This document shows positions 26,038 through 35,062 of a DNA stretch of 47,567 nt, in pieces; the stretch's first letter is position 1; each line of letters opens with the position of its first letter. The stretch spans positions 1-47,567 of the forward strand of contig JAQGIE010000056.1 of assembly GCA_028291365.1 (NCBI GenBank). Direction: 5' to 3'. A program made the position numbers and the translations under genes. The stretch comes from Rhodospirillales bacterium. GTDB taxonomy: Bacteria > Pseudomonadota > Alphaproteobacteria > BOG-932 > Roseiterribacteraceae. The notes below the pieces were generated by a model. It ran no database searches and was not told the DNA's origin. It saw only the letters and a list, made by a program, of their open reading frames with translations.

Positions 26038-27327
26038 ATGAAAAAGGCAATCAACCTTCCCGCGGTGATCGCGCTCGGCCTCGGCACCGCGGTGGGAGTC
26101 TCGATCTTCTCGGCGCTGGGGCCCGCCACCGCGATTGCGGGACCGGGCATGCTGATCTCGGTCGTGCTGGCGGCAATTCCGGTGCTGATCATGTCGGTCA
26201 GCTACGCCTTCATGGGCTCGGCGTTGCCGACCTCGGGCGCGTCCTATGAATGGTCGCGCCGGTTCCTGCATCCCTATGTCGGTTTCATCCTGACCTGGAT
26301 CCGGACCATCAGCGCCACCGGCGCGCTGCTCGTGCTGGCGTTGGTGCTGGTGCGCTACGTGTCGATGCTGGTCGACCTGCCGCCGCGCCCGGTGATGCTG
26401 GGTTTGTTCACCGCGCTGCTGGTGCTGCATCATTTCGGCGTCGATCTTGTGGCGCGGGTGCAGACCTTGCTGATGTCGCTGCTGATCGTCGCCTTCATCG
26501 TCTTCGCCGCGCTGGGCGGGCCGTCGATCGACGCCGCGAATTTCGCGCCGCTGCTCAGCTATGGCTGGCCCGGCGTGATCGGCGCGGTGCCGCTGCTGCT
26601 CGGCCTGTTCGCGGGCCTGGAATCAGCGACCGAAGTGGGCGAGGAGATCAGCAACGGCCGCCGCGCGATTCCGATCGGCATCGCGGTCGCGACCGTTTCG
26701 GCGCTGCTGCTCTATCTGATGATCGGCAGCGTCACGCTCGGGGTGCTGGGCCCCGAAGCTTTGGCGGCGAGCAAGGCGCCGCTGCTGGAAGCGGCGAGCA
26801 AATTCATCGGGCCGGCCGCGGTGCCGATGGTCGTGGTCATGGCGGTGGTTGCGATGGGCAAGTCGCTCAATGCGATTTTTATGATCTTCAGCCGCGCCAT
26901 TTTTGCCATGGCCCGCGCCGGCGCGCTGCCATCCGGTCTGGCGCGGCTGCATCCGCGCTGGCAGACGCCCTACATGGCCAATCGTGTCGTGTTCGGCTGC
27001 TGCGTCGTCGGGCTGCTGTTGCCGCTCGACCTGACGTTTCTGTTCATCGCGGTCAATCTGGTTGGCATGATCCAGTCGGCCTCGATCTGCTACATCGCGG
27101 GCCACGTCGTGAACCACCATCCCGACCTCTACGCAGCGGCGTCGTTCAAGCTCGGGCGCCGGACGATGGTTGCGTTCGCATGGGCGGGTGTCGCGGTCTC
27201 AGTCTTGCTCGCGGTGATCGGGTTCGACACCGATTGGAAGCCGTATGTGCTGCTGGCGGCTTGGGGCAGCATCGGAACGCTCGTCTATCTGCTGCGCGCG
27301 CGCAAAGCGGTGCCGGCGACCGTATGA
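26038..27327 (+). CDS. APC family amino-acid permease
   Basis: A 429-residue integral membrane protein with about 12 hydrophobic segments. It opens directly with the conserved first helix (LPAVIALGLGTAVGVSIFSALGPATAIAG), followed by MGSALPTSGASYEWSRRFL and FAGLESATEVGEEISNGRRAIP, typical of the amino acid-polyamine-organocation superfamily. It likely imports amino acids or amines by proton symport. The ATG at 26038 is chosen because it precedes the first helix; an agga lies 13 bases upstream. It is divergent from the class I aminotransferase and converges on the prolyl oligopeptidase gene, so import and catabolism of the same amino acids is plausible. Confidence 0.9.
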   Translation: MKKAINLPAVIALGLGTAVGVSIFSALGPATAIAGPGMLISVVLAAIPVLIMSVSYAFMGSALPTSGASYEWSRRFLHPYVGFILTWIRTISATGALLVLALVLVRYVSMLVDLPPRPVMLGLFTALLVLHHFGVDLVARVQTLLMSLLIVAFIVFAALGGPSIDAANFAPLLSYGWPGVIGAVPLLLGLFAGLESATEVGEEISNGRRAIPIGIAVATVSALLLYLMIGSVTLGVLGPEALAASKAPLLEAASKFIGPAAVPMVVVMAVVAMGKSLNAIFMIFSRAIFAMARAGALPSGLARLHPRWQTPYMANRVVFGCCVVGLLLPLDLTFLFIAVNLVGMIQSASICYIAGHVVNHHPDLYAAASFKLGRRTMVAFAWAGVAVSVLLAVIGFDTDWKPYVLLAAWGSIGTLVYLLRARKAVPATV

Positions 27328-27377
27328 GAAATGGCGGGGCCGCCCGTCATCGTCGTGACTGACGCCGGCAGCCGCGC

Positions 27378-29384
27378 TCAATGCGCCGGCAAGTTCTCGA
27401 TCGGCACGTTCTGCACCGGCTCGGCCGGCGTGAATCCGAACACCTTGCCGAAGAAATAAAGTTCGGTTTCCAGCGTGTGCTGGATGTTCTCGGGCACGTG
27501 GAAGCCGTGGCCTTCATTGGCGTAGGTGACGTAGGCGACCGGGACGCCGTTCTTCTTCACCGCCTCGAAGATCATCGACGACTGGTTGGGCGGCACGACC
27601 TTGTCCTCCAGCCCCTGATAGATGATCAGCGGCCGCTTGATGTTGTCGACATGCTCGATCGGGGCGCGTTCCTTGTAGCGCTGCTCCGCTTCGGGACCGC
27701 GCCCGATCAGGCTGAACGTGTAGTTCTTTTCCAGCTTGTGGCTTTCGAGGTCGAGCCGCTTCAGGTCGCTGACGCCGAACAGATCGACGCCCGCCGCGAA
27801 CACGTCGCGGAACGCCATCGCCGCCAACGTCGTGTAGCCGCCCGCGCTGCCGCCCATGATGATCAGGCGCTTGGGATCGGCCTTCTTCTGCGCCACGAGA
27901 TATTCGGCGGCGGAACACGCGTCGTCGACATCGACCACGCCCCATTTGCCGTTCAGTCGCCGGCGGTAGGCGGTGCCGTATCCGGTCGAGCCGCCGTAAT
28001 TGACGTCGACCACCGCGAAGCCGCGCGAAGTCCAGTACTGGATGCCCGGATTGAAATCGCCGGTCGTGCTCGAGGTCGGTCCGCCATGCACCAGAACGAT
28101 CAGCGGCGGCAGTTCGCCGGCGGGCGCGGTGAAGTCCGGATTGGTCGGCGCGTAGTAGAAGCCGTACGACGTATGTCCGTCCTTGGCAGGGAACTCGATA
28201 TCGACGCTGGTCGAGACCAGCGCCGGATCGAGGCGAAACGCGCCACCTCTGGGCAGCGTCGTGGTCTTGTTGGTCTTGAGGTCGAGCACGACCAGCGCGC
28301 TGCTCTCGGTCGGCATGCCGCGCGTGAAGGCGACGAGACCGTGGCCGATCGCGGGCGAGCGCATCGTCGTGGAGGGCAGGTCGAACGGTCGCGTCGCACC
28401 GGTCTTGAGGTCGACGCGCAACAGGCGCTGGCGTCCTTTCTCGGTCGCCAGCGCGATCGCTTCCTGGTCGCTGACCGGTCCCCAGTTGCTGCGTCCTTGC
28501 GCGCTGACGCCGCCGCCGATATCGGCGTTCAGCGCCGTGACCTGGCGCGTCCTGCCGTCTTTCAGCGCGTAGAGATTGGCGTAGCCGTCGCGGTCGCTGG
28601 CATAGACCAGCGTTCCGTCACGCAGCCACCGAACATCGGAAATCGCTTCCTTGCCGCCGGCGACGATCTCGGCGTCGCCGGCCTTGCCGTCGTCGCCGAT
28701 CCTCGCGACACGCAGCTCGCTCGCATCCCACGACATGTTGGGATGGCTCCAGGTAACGAAGGCGAGGCGCGTGCCCTTGGCGTCGACTTTGGGGTTGGCG
28801 GCGAAATCGGTTTTCTGAAACACCCAGCGCGGTCCATTGCCGCCCGCTGTCCCAGGGGCTGGCTCCAGCGGCACGACGGCGATGCCGTTGGTCGGCTCGG
28901 TCGGATCGCTGCCATAGACTTCGTGCGTGCAGAATAGCTGCTTGTGCGGCGCGTCGAGCGTGCACGCGGCCCAGCGCGACTTGTCGTCCGGCGTCAGCGG
29001 CGTCGCAACCTTGGCGTCGACGCGCTGCATGTACAGGCGCTGGTCCGATGCATTTGAGAAATAGACCGTTCCGTCCTGCACCAGATAATCGCCGCCGCCA
29101 TAGTCGCTGAGCGTCGTGTGCACGCTGTAGGGGGCGGGCGTGACGTCGCGCACGGTTCCGTCTGGCGCGCGCTCGACCAGAACGACACGGCCGCTTTCGT
29201 CGTTGCGGCGCTCGAGCCAGTAGACGCGGCCGCGATCGATCTGCGGCGTTTCGGCATTGGTGCCGGCTCGGCGCGACACTTGCGCCGCCGTAAGCGGCGA
29301 CGCCCACGTGCCGTAGGGCGCTTCGGCCGCAGCCGCAGCCGCCATCGTCGATACACCCAGAAGCAAGACCGTCGCGCGAAGCAT
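27378..29384 (-). CDS. Secreted S9 family prolyl oligopeptidase / dipeptidyl peptidase
   Basis: From the ATG at 29384 (gggagaattgc upstream) the protein has 668 residues with a Sec signal peptide (MLRATVLLLGVSTMAAAAAAE). An N-terminal beta-propeller of about 390 residues is followed by the alpha/beta-hydrolase domain. The catalytic serine is in GGSAGGYTTLAAM, aspartate in YQGLEDKVVPPNQS and histidine in YANEGHGFHVPENI. The oxyanion region VLVHGGPTSSTTGDF is also typical. Such enzymes release dipeptides or cleave after Pro or Ala in short peptides. It fits the peptide-catabolic theme of the region. Confidence 0.93.
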   Translation of the reverse strand: MLRATVLLLGVSTMAAAAAAEAPYGTWASPLTAAQVSRRAGTNAETPQIDRGRVYWLERRNDESGRVVLVERAPDGTVRDVTPAPYSVHTTLSDYGGGDYLVQDGTVYFSNASDQRLYMQRVDAKVATPLTPDDKSRWAACTLDAPHKQLFCTHEVYGSDPTEPTNGIAVVPLEPAPGTAGGNGPRWVFQKTDFAANPKVDAKGTRLAFVTWSHPNMSWDASELRVARIGDDGKAGDAEIVAGGKEAISDVRWLRDGTLVYASDRDGYANLYALKDGRTRQVTALNADIGGGVSAQGRSNWGPVSDQEAIALATEKGRQRLLRVDLKTGATRPFDLPSTTMRSPAIGHGLVAFTRGMPTESSALVVLDLKTNKTTTLPRGGAFRLDPALVSTSVDIEFPAKDGHTSYGFYYAPTNPDFTAPAGELPPLIVLVHGGPTSSTTGDFNPGIQYWTSRGFAVVDVNYGGSTGYGTAYRRRLNGKWGVVDVDDACSAAEYLVAQKKADPKRLIIMGGSAGGYTTLAAMAFRDVFAAGVDLFGVSDLKRLDLESHKLEKNYTFSLIGRGPEAEQRYKERAPIEHVDNIKRPLIIYQGLEDKVVPPNQSSMIFEAVKKNGVPVAYVTYANEGHGFHVPENIQHTLETELYFFGKVFGFTPAEPVQNVPIENLPAH

Positions 29385-29516
29385 GCAATTCTCCCTTTGA
29401 GCCGGGTCATGCCATAGAGGCTGCGATTGCGCGAGCATCGACGCGAATCGCAGCCTCGCCATCGCGGGAGCGACTTATGGGTGGTGGCAGCAAGCGGTTC
29501 TTGCTATCCCGCCCCG

Positions 29517-30398
29517 GTGTCCCGCCCGCTTGCCAATCTTCTTCTGCTGCTTGCCGCGACAATTTGGGGTGCAGCCTTCGTCGCCCAAACGACCGCGATG
29601 GCGTCGATCGGACCGCTATGGTTCATCGCCATCCGTTTCGCGCTCGCCACCATCGTCGTGGCGCCGTTCGCCCTTCGCGAAGGCGAGGGCGGTATCGGCG
29701 GCGCCGCCAGCTGGCGTTACGGGTCGTCGATCGGCCTGTTCCTGTTTGTCGGTGCGCTGCTGCAGCAGCTCGGCCTGCTGACGACGACCGTCACCAATGG
29801 CGGATTTCTCACCAGCCTCTACGTACTGACGACGCCGGTGCTGGGTTTTTTGTTGTTTGGCGAACGTCCGCATCGCGTGATCTGGCCCGGCGCCGCGCTC
29901 GCGCTGGCGGGGACGTGGCTGCTCGGCGGCGGCATCGACCAGCTCAACTGGGGCGATCTGCTGGTGACGATTGGCGCCGTTGCGTGGGGCATGCAGATCC
30001 TGCTGCTCGGGCGCGGCAGCCGCGCGACCGGACGGCCGCTCCTGCTCAGCGTGCAGCAATTCGCGGTCACCGCGGTGCTCGGCCTGATCGTCGCGGCGTC
30101 GTTCGAACCGATCAGTTTCGCCGCGGTGCGCGGTGCCGCGGTTGAACTGTTTTATGTCGGCGTGATGTCGGGTGGTCTCGCCTTCGCGCTGCAGGCGGTT
30201 GGGCAACGCCACACGCCGAACGCCGACGCCGCCATCATCCTGTCGGCCGAGGCACCGCTTGCTTCGCTGTTCGGCATCGCGCTGCTGGGCGAGCACGTGA
30301 ACATGCCGGGCGCGCTGGGCTGCGCGCTGATCTTCGCCGCGATCCTGCTGGTGCAGCTGGCGCCCGAGTTCGAACGGCGGCGCGTCGCGGCTAGCTGA
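29517..30398 (+). CDS. DMT superfamily transporter (EamA domains)
   Basis: A membrane protein of about 293 residues with ten hydrophobic segments in two EamA repeats (LLLLLAATIWGAAFVAQTTAM at the start; GDLLVTIGAVAWGMQILLLG opening the second). Family members export metabolites or amino acids. The GTG at 29517 is preferred because it precedes the first helix directly; an ATG at 29427 would add 30 residues and overlap the divergent promoter region. No strong ribosome binding site is visible for the GTG. Confidence 0.82.
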   Translation: MSRPLANLLLLLAATIWGAAFVAQTTAMASIGPLWFIAIRFALATIVVAPFALREGEGGIGGAASWRYGSSIGLFLFVGALLQQLGLLTTTVTNGGFLTSLYVLTTPVLGFLLFGERPHRVIWPGAALALAGTWLLGGGIDQLNWGDLLVTIGAVAWGMQILLLGRGSRATGRPLLLSVQQFAVTAVLGLIVAASFEPISFAAVRGAAVELFYVGVMSGGLAFALQAVGQRHTPNADAAIILSAEAPLASLFGIALLGEHVNMPGALGCALIFAAILLVQLAPEFERRRVAAS

Positions 30399-30816
30399 TC
30401 GTCGTCGCCAGCGCGGCCACGATCTTCGACCAACCGATCCGCGTGCGATCGGCATAGTCGGCCCATTCCGGCGGAATCATCGCGGTGAGTGTCGCCTCGG
30501 CGCCGGCACCGCTCGCCGCAATGTCGATCGCGACGCGCGACGGATTGCCCATGCCCGCGATGCCCCAGGTGAAGACGATGCGACGCGGCCGGTCGAGCTC
30601 GAGATATTCGCCGACATGGTCGATCTCCTGTCCGTTGCGGCGGACCAGGAAGGAGAAGCGGCCGCCGACCCTGGCGTCGATTTCGATGTGGAGGATCTCG
30701 TCCTGCATGGTGAGGCCGAACATCCAGCGTCCCACTTGCTCGCGATCGAGCCATGCATCGTAGACGAGCTCCGGCGCGGCGGCGAAGGCGTGGCTGACAC
30801 GGATTTCAGTACTCAC
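30391..30816 (-). CDS. SRPBCC (AHSA1-like) domain protein
   Basis: A 141-residue single-domain protein with START-like/SRPBCC signatures (VSHAFAAAPELVYDAWLDREQVGRWMFG, VGGRFSFLVRR, EYLELDRPRRIVFTWG, GWSKIVAAL). The fold binds hydrophobic ligands in a deep pocket. The GTG start overlaps the stop of the upstream amidotransferase-like gene by 4 bases, so it is the third gene of an operon with the amidoligase. Its 3' end overlaps the convergent DMT transporter gene by 8 bases. Its link to the amidoligase is inferred from coupling only. Confidence 0.85.
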   Translation of the reverse strand: MSTEIRVSHAFAAAPELVYDAWLDREQVGRWMFGLTMQDEILHIEIDARVGGRFSFLVRRNGQEIDHVGEYLELDRPRRIVFTWGIAGMGNPSRVAIDIAASGAGAEATLTAMIPPEWADYADRTRIGWSKIVAALATTIS

Positions 30817-31553
30817 TGATTCTCCGTCACGAGTTCGGGGTCGCATTGCGGCCTGTCCTCGACACGATGGCGCGCCGCGTCGACCAGCGAACGAAATAAA
30901 TTCTGTTCGCGCCGATCGAAGACCAGGAACTCGGGATGCCACTGCACGCCGATCAGGAAACGGCAGCGCGGCACTTCGATCGCCTGCACGATGCCCCAGC
31001 GGTCGAGCGCCGCCACGCGCACACCGTCGCCCAGCCGGTCGACCGACTGGTGATGCAGCGCGTTGACCCGCACGCGCGGCTCGCCCAGCAACGCGGCGAG
31101 GCGCGAGCCCTGCGTGATCTCGACCGACTTGCGCGGCAGCACCGTGCGCAGGCGCGGCGCTTTCACGAACACTTCGTAGATGTCGGTATAGAGCGAGCCG
31201 CCGCGATGCACGTTGATCATCTGGCTGCCGCGGCAGATGCCCAGGACCGGCAGATCGCGTTTGGCCGCCTCCGCCAGCATGCGCAGCTCGAGCCGGTCGC
31301 GCTCTTCGTCGATGCGCACCGCGGGCGCGACTTCGCCGCCATACAGCGTCGCGTCGATATCGTCGCCGCCGCCGATGACCAGCCCGTCGAGCCGGTCGAC
31401 GGGGAATTCATCGACCGCATCGATCTGGACCGAACGCGCCCCGGCGCGCCACAAGGCGAATTTGTTGGCCCGCGACATCCAGCGTCCGCCTTTCACCGAG
31501 GCAGTGACACCGATCAGCGGGCGCGGCGTCAGTGATGTAACGGTTCGATCCAA
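30813..31553 (-). CDS. Class I glutamine amidotransferase-like (peptidase C26) hydrolase
   Basis: A protein of about 246 residues with the gamma-glutamyl hydrolase/PuuD signatures: PLIGVTASVKGG, LVIGGGDDIDATLYGG, the nucleophile in VLGICRGSQMINV, GSLYTDIYE, the conserved VNALHHQSVDRLG and the catalytic His-Glu in GVQWHPEFL. It probably cleaves gamma-glutamyl or related amide bonds. The start is uncertain: the N-terminal PLIGV strand must be included, which leaves a TTG at 31553 or a rare CTG at 31532, both overlapping the end of the amidoligase gene. The tight overlap on both sides shows it is the middle gene of a three-gene operon. Confidence 0.85.
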   Translation of the reverse strand: MDRTVTSLTPRPLIGVTASVKGGRWMSRANKFALWRAGARSVQIDAVDEFPVDRLDGLVIGGGDDIDATLYGGEVAPAVRIDEERDRLELRMLAEAAKRDLPVLGICRGSQMINVHRGGSLYTDIYEVFVKAPRLRTVLPRKSVEITQGSRLAALLGEPRVRVNALHHQSVDRLGDGVRVAALDRWGIVQAIEVPRCRFLIGVQWHPEFLVFDRREQNLFRSLVDAARHRVEDRPQCDPELVTENQ

Positions 31554-32551
31554 ATGCGGCTCATCGGAAGATAGACGTCGAAATTCTCGGTCTTGCTGCA
31601 GTCGCGCCAGATCCGGGCGAGCGCCTCGATGCGCGTCGGATCTTCGGCCAGACGCTCGACCACGATCCAGCGGCGCCAGTCGGGCAGAATCGACCAGCCC
31701 GGCACGCCGACGCGCGAATTGGGCAGGCGCCAATGCCAGGTCGGGCGCGGCTTCGTCTGCCGGTCGGCGATGCGTCGCGAAAACAACGCGGGCGCGGCGT
31801 GCGCGAACAGCGGGAACAGGTCGAGCTCGCGGTTGCGCGACGGATTCCACCGCAGATAGTCGTCGAGAAAACGATCGAAATCGGGTGCGTAGCCGGGGTC
31901 GAGCACGTAGGCGACATAGTCGTCCGAAAACGGATCGATGAAAGGCGACAGGCGCCGCGTCGCATCGAGGTCGCTTTCGGCGCGAAGCCACGGTGCCGCC
32001 AGCAGATAGGCGCGCAGCACCGAAACGAGATACGCGACCTCGAAAGACGGAACTTCGGGATTGAAATGCAGGCCGAACGCATAGAGCAGGCCGCCTTCGG
32101 TACCGACCGCGCCTGCCTTGCGCAGGTCGCCGATCAGCGCGTCAATCTCGGGCAAATCGTGGAACTTCACCGGCGGTGCTGCGATCTCGTGCGGCATCAG
32201 CAGCTTGCCGACATGGCCCCAGGCGGTCCGCAGCTCGTCGAGAAACTCGTCGAGCACGTCGGCATCATCGCGCCTTTGCCGGTGCGCCCAGGACAGGTCG
32301 AGCTCGATGGTGAAATCGCCCAGGCGCGAGCCGCGCACCTGGTAGCGGTGCGGATCGATTTCGACCTGGGTGCCGCCAAATCGGCTCGCCACGAGCTGGG
32401 CCGTCGGCTGCGGATCCAGCTCGGCATATTCGAGCTCGACGCCGACGCGGCGAGGCGCACCTTGTGCGTTGTGCGGGCGGGGTACGTCGAGTGGCGGCAT
32501 CGTCACCCGGTAATGAACGATCGGGGCCGCGGCTTGTTCTTCGGAAGGCAT
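31529..32551 (-). CDS. Amidoligase (Amidoligase_2 / glutamate-cysteine ligase-like fold)
   Basis: A 340-residue protein from the ATG at 32551. The N-terminal RRVGVELEYAELDP has the E-x-E metal-binding motif of the glutamine-synthetase-like amidoligases; FTIELDLSW and YAFGLHFNPEVPSFEVAYLV add further family-type motifs, and a conserved region FDVYLPMSRIWIEPLHH closes the protein. Comparative genomics literature predicts that these enzymes ligate an amine to a carboxylate in an unknown metabolite or peptide and that they pair with class I amidotransferase-like hydrolases, as here. The product is unknown. The start codon overlaps that of the divergent membrane protein gene. Confidence 0.82.
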   Translation of the reverse strand: MPSEEQAAAPIVHYRVTMPPLDVPRPHNAQGAPRRVGVELEYAELDPQPTAQLVASRFGGTQVEIDPHRYQVRGSRLGDFTIELDLSWAHRQRRDDADVLDEFLDELRTAWGHVGKLLMPHEIAAPPVKFHDLPEIDALIGDLRKAGAVGTEGGLLYAFGLHFNPEVPSFEVAYLVSVLRAYLLAAPWLRAESDLDATRRLSPFIDPFSDDYVAYVLDPGYAPDFDRFLDDYLRWNPSRNRELDLFPLFAHAAPALFSRRIADRQTKPRPTWHWRLPNSRVGVPGWSILPDWRRWIVVERLAEDPTRIEALARIWRDCSKTENFDVYLPMSRIWIEPLHH

Positions 32552-33557
32552 GGAGGAAACACCGGCTGGGACCGTACACCCGCGTCCGAAGGGGCGGAAC
32601 CGCCCCCGCTTCATGACCTTGATCACGATCGCGGGCGTCGCGGTCGCGATCCTGCTCGTGACGCGGCTGGTCCTGCGCTGGGGATTCGACGGCATTGCGC
32701 GCGCGGTCGCCGCGATTCCGCCCGAGCGCATGGCGCTGGGCGCGGCCTGCGCCGCGTTCGCCTATCTCTGCTTCGCCGGCTCGGATCTGCTCGGGCTGCG
32801 CTGCCTGTCGCGCCGCTTGCCAGTGCGACGAGTCGTGCTGGCGGCATTTTGTTCCGTCGCGATCGGCCACAATGTCGGGCTCGGCGGCCTGTCGGCGGGC
32901 GCGATCCGGTTTCGTTTTTACGGCGCCTGGGGCCTGTCGCCGATCGAGGCGGGATTTCTCGTGCTGTTCGCCGGGCTGACTTTCCTGCTCGGCCTCGCCA
33001 GCGTCGCGGGAATCGCCGCGTTGATCGAGCTCGCGCCGATGCATGAACGCGCGCTCGGACGGGAGTGGGCGCTGGCGGGGCTGGCGCTGCCGCTCGCCTA
33101 TCTCGCCATGTCGTTGTTCGGCCGCCGGCAGTTCACGGTCATGCGGCAACGCGTGCTGATCCCGCCGCCGCATCTGGCGCTGCTGCAGATTCTGATCGGC
33201 ATCGCCAGCGTGGTGGCGATCGTCGGCGCGCTGCAGGCGCTGCTGCCGCCCGGCGTGCCGTGGACGTCGATCGCCACCGCCTATGTCGCGGCCGATCTCA
33301 CCGCGACCCTGTCGACCGTTCCGGGCGGCTGGGGCGTGCTCGAATCGGTCGTCGTCTGGCTGTTGCCGGGCGTCGATCCGATCGGCGCGCTGGTGTCGTT
33401 CCGTGTCGTCTATTACGTCGCGCCGCTGGCCCTCGCGGCCGTGCTGCTGGTCGCGTTCGAGCTCGCGCAGCGCCGCGCCAAATCACGCGTCCGGCGCGTC
33501 CGCTTCAAGGTTTTGCCGGTGCCGGAACGCCATACTGCGTGGCCAGATAGTCGGTGA
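32550..33557 (+). CDS. Lysylphosphatidylglycerol synthase TM-region-like (UPF0104) membrane protein
   Basis: A 335-residue membrane protein with about eight hydrophobic segments. Its family motifs are FCSVAIGHNVGLGGLSAGAIRFRFYGAWG, YVAADLTATLSTVPGGWGVLE and LVSFRVVYYVAPLALA, characteristic of the flippase-like domain of MprF and AglD-related proteins. No aminoacyl-transferase domain is attached. The ATG at 32550 has ggaag just upstream; an ATG at 32613 would remove a 21-residue charged N-terminus. It is divergent from the amidoligase operon with no intergenic space. It may flip or modify an envelope lipid; a link to the amidoligase product is speculation. Confidence 0.82.
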   Translation: MEETPAGTVHPRPKGRNRPRFMTLITIAGVAVAILLVTRLVLRWGFDGIARAVAAIPPERMALGAACAAFAYLCFAGSDLLGLRCLSRRLPVRRVVLAAFCSVAIGHNVGLGGLSAGAIRFRFYGAWGLSPIEAGFLVLFAGLTFLLGLASVAGIAALIELAPMHERALGREWALAGLALPLAYLAMSLFGRRQFTVMRQRVLIPPPHLALLQILIGIASVVAIVGALQALLPPGVPWTSIATAYVAADLTATLSTVPGGWGVLESVVVWLLPGVDPIGALVSFRVVYYVAPLALAAVLLVAFELAQRRAKSRVRRVRFKVLPVPERHTAWPDSR

Positions 33558-33807
33558 TGATCTTGGCGTCGGCGGCTTCGATCGGCGCGCCATAGGCCTT
33601 GATCATCTTCTGCACCACGTCGTTCCACACTTGCGGCGTCATGAAGGTCGAATTCATGCGCACATAATCGAGGCTGTGGCACATGGCACAGTTCTGCTCG
33701 ACCGTGTCGTGCCCGGGCGCCGGTTTGAGTTTGATCGCGTCCTCGTCGGCCATTGCCGGGGCGGCGAAGAAGAGCAGGGAAGCGGCGAGCAGGTTTCGCA
33801 TCATCAT
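33505..33807 (-). CDS. sorB: Sulfite dehydrogenase cytochrome c subunit
   Basis: A 100-residue protein with a Sec signal peptide (RNLLAASLLFFAAPAMA) and one haem-binding CAMCH at residues 40-44; the segment HSLDYVRMNSTFMTPQVWNDVVQKM is typical of the SorB/quinohaem-type small cytochromes. It takes electrons from SorA. Three ATG codons in a row (33807, 33804, 33801) overlap the sorA stop codon; the exact start is ambiguous by one or two residues. The 3' end overlaps the end of the convergent flippase-like gene by about 50 bases. Confidence 0.88.
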   Translation of the reverse strand: MMMRNLLAASLLFFAAPAMADEDAIKLKPAPGHDTVEQNCAMCHSLDYVRMNSTFMTPQVWNDVVQKMIKAYGAPIEAADAKIITDYLATQYGVPAPAKP

Positions 33808-35042
33808 GCTCCGACGTCCAACGTCACGCGCTGCATGACGTTGTGGTGGTACCCGGCGGGATTGGGAATCAGTTCGGCGGTCTGCGTCTGGCCGATCTTG
33901 TTGGAGGCGCGCGCGACGATCACCGCCTTGCCCGAATTCTTGGGCTGGAAGCGGAAGGAGAAGGGGCGGAATGAGAAACGTCCGGGATCGTCGCCGAGAT
34001 TGGCCTCGCTCCAGCTCGAACCGCCATCGGTCGAGATCTCGACCGAGTTGATGCCGTAGCCGCCATCCCAGGCCATGCCGCGTATGTCGACCTGCTGTCC
34101 GACTTTCACGCGCTGTCCGTTGCTGAGATTGCTGATGATCGAATTGACCATGATCTCGGTGATCGGCGCGTTGCTGTCGTTCTCCTGGCCGAGGAAGCGC
34201 TGCACCACCGGGAACTTGCCTTGCGGAATCCGGTACGCCGTCTTCATCCAGTAATTGTCGAGCGGCTTGGTCAGCAGCTCGAGCGAGATGACGTGTTTCA
34301 TCCAATAGGTCGCGGTCCAGCCGGGCACCACGATGCGGGCGGGGTAGCCGTTCCAATGCGGCAGCGGCGCGCCGTTCATCGAGGTCGCGATCAGCACCGT
34401 GTCGTCGAGCGCTTTCCACAGCGGAAGCGATTTGGCGAAGTCGGGCGTCTTCTCGAGCGGCGGTGAATCGGCGCCGTCCAGGCGCAACTCGACCGCTTCC
34501 TTCTTCACGCCGGCCTTGGCCAGCACGTCCTTCAGGCGCACGCCCTTCCATTTCGCGTTGCCGATCGCGCCCTGGCCCCATTGCACGCCGGGCACGTGCG
34601 GCTGGAACAGGCCGCGCCGGTTGCCCGAACACAGGCAGACGGCGGCGATTTCGACCTGCTCGAAGTCGCGATTCAGCTGGTCGAACGTGAGTTCGAACGG
34701 CGTCGTCGCGCCTTCGCCGCCGATCTTGAGCCGCCATTCCTGGGCGTCGACTTCGGGAATGACGGCGAGGTGATAGCGCACGAAGAAGGCGTCGTTGGGC
34801 GTCCACAACTGATCGAAATAGGAGAACGGCGTTTCGTAGTTGGGCGGGCGGTAGCTGAGCTTGATCAGCGGCTTCTTGCCCGGCAGCGCTTCGAGGGTCG
34901 CGATCTCGCGCACCCCGTCGGGCTGTGCCGGGTCGAACTGGATTGCGGCGGGCGGGTCCGCGGCGCGTGCCGCGGCCGGCACCAGAGACAGCAGCGCGGC
35001 ATGGCTTGATGCGCGCAACAGATCGCGTCGTGTAACGTCCAT
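33804..35042 (-). CDS. sorA: Sulfite dehydrogenase molybdopterin subunit, Tat-exported
   Basis: From the ATG at 35042 (ggagggcaaa upstream) the protein has 412 residues. A twin-arginine signal (TRRDLLRASSHAALLSLVPAAARA) is followed by the sulfite-oxidase molybdenum domain with the cysteine ligand in VCLCSGNRRGLF (Cys138), then GAPLPHWNGYPARIVVPGW and a C-terminal dimerisation domain (VEISTDGGSSWSEANLG). It oxidises sulfite to sulfate in the periplasm and donates electrons to SorB. Substrate is inferred from the family; related SoxCD and YedY branches lack this pairing. Confidence 0.9.
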   Translation of the reverse strand: MDVTRRDLLRASSHAALLSLVPAAARAADPPAAIQFDPAQPDGVREIATLEALPGKKPLIKLSYRPPNYETPFSYFDQLWTPNDAFFVRYHLAVIPEVDAQEWRLKIGGEGATTPFELTFDQLNRDFEQVEIAAVCLCSGNRRGLFQPHVPGVQWGQGAIGNAKWKGVRLKDVLAKAGVKKEAVELRLDGADSPPLEKTPDFAKSLPLWKALDDTVLIATSMNGAPLPHWNGYPARIVVPGWTATYWMKHVISLELLTKPLDNYWMKTAYRIPQGKFPVVQRFLGQENDSNAPITEIMVNSIISNLSNGQRVKVGQQVDIRGMAWDGGYGINSVEISTDGGSSWSEANLGDDPGRFSFRPFSFRFQPKNSGKAVIVARASNKIGQTQTAELIPNPAGYHHNVMQRVTLDVGA

Positions 35043-35062
35043 TTTGCCCTCCATCCAGCGCG

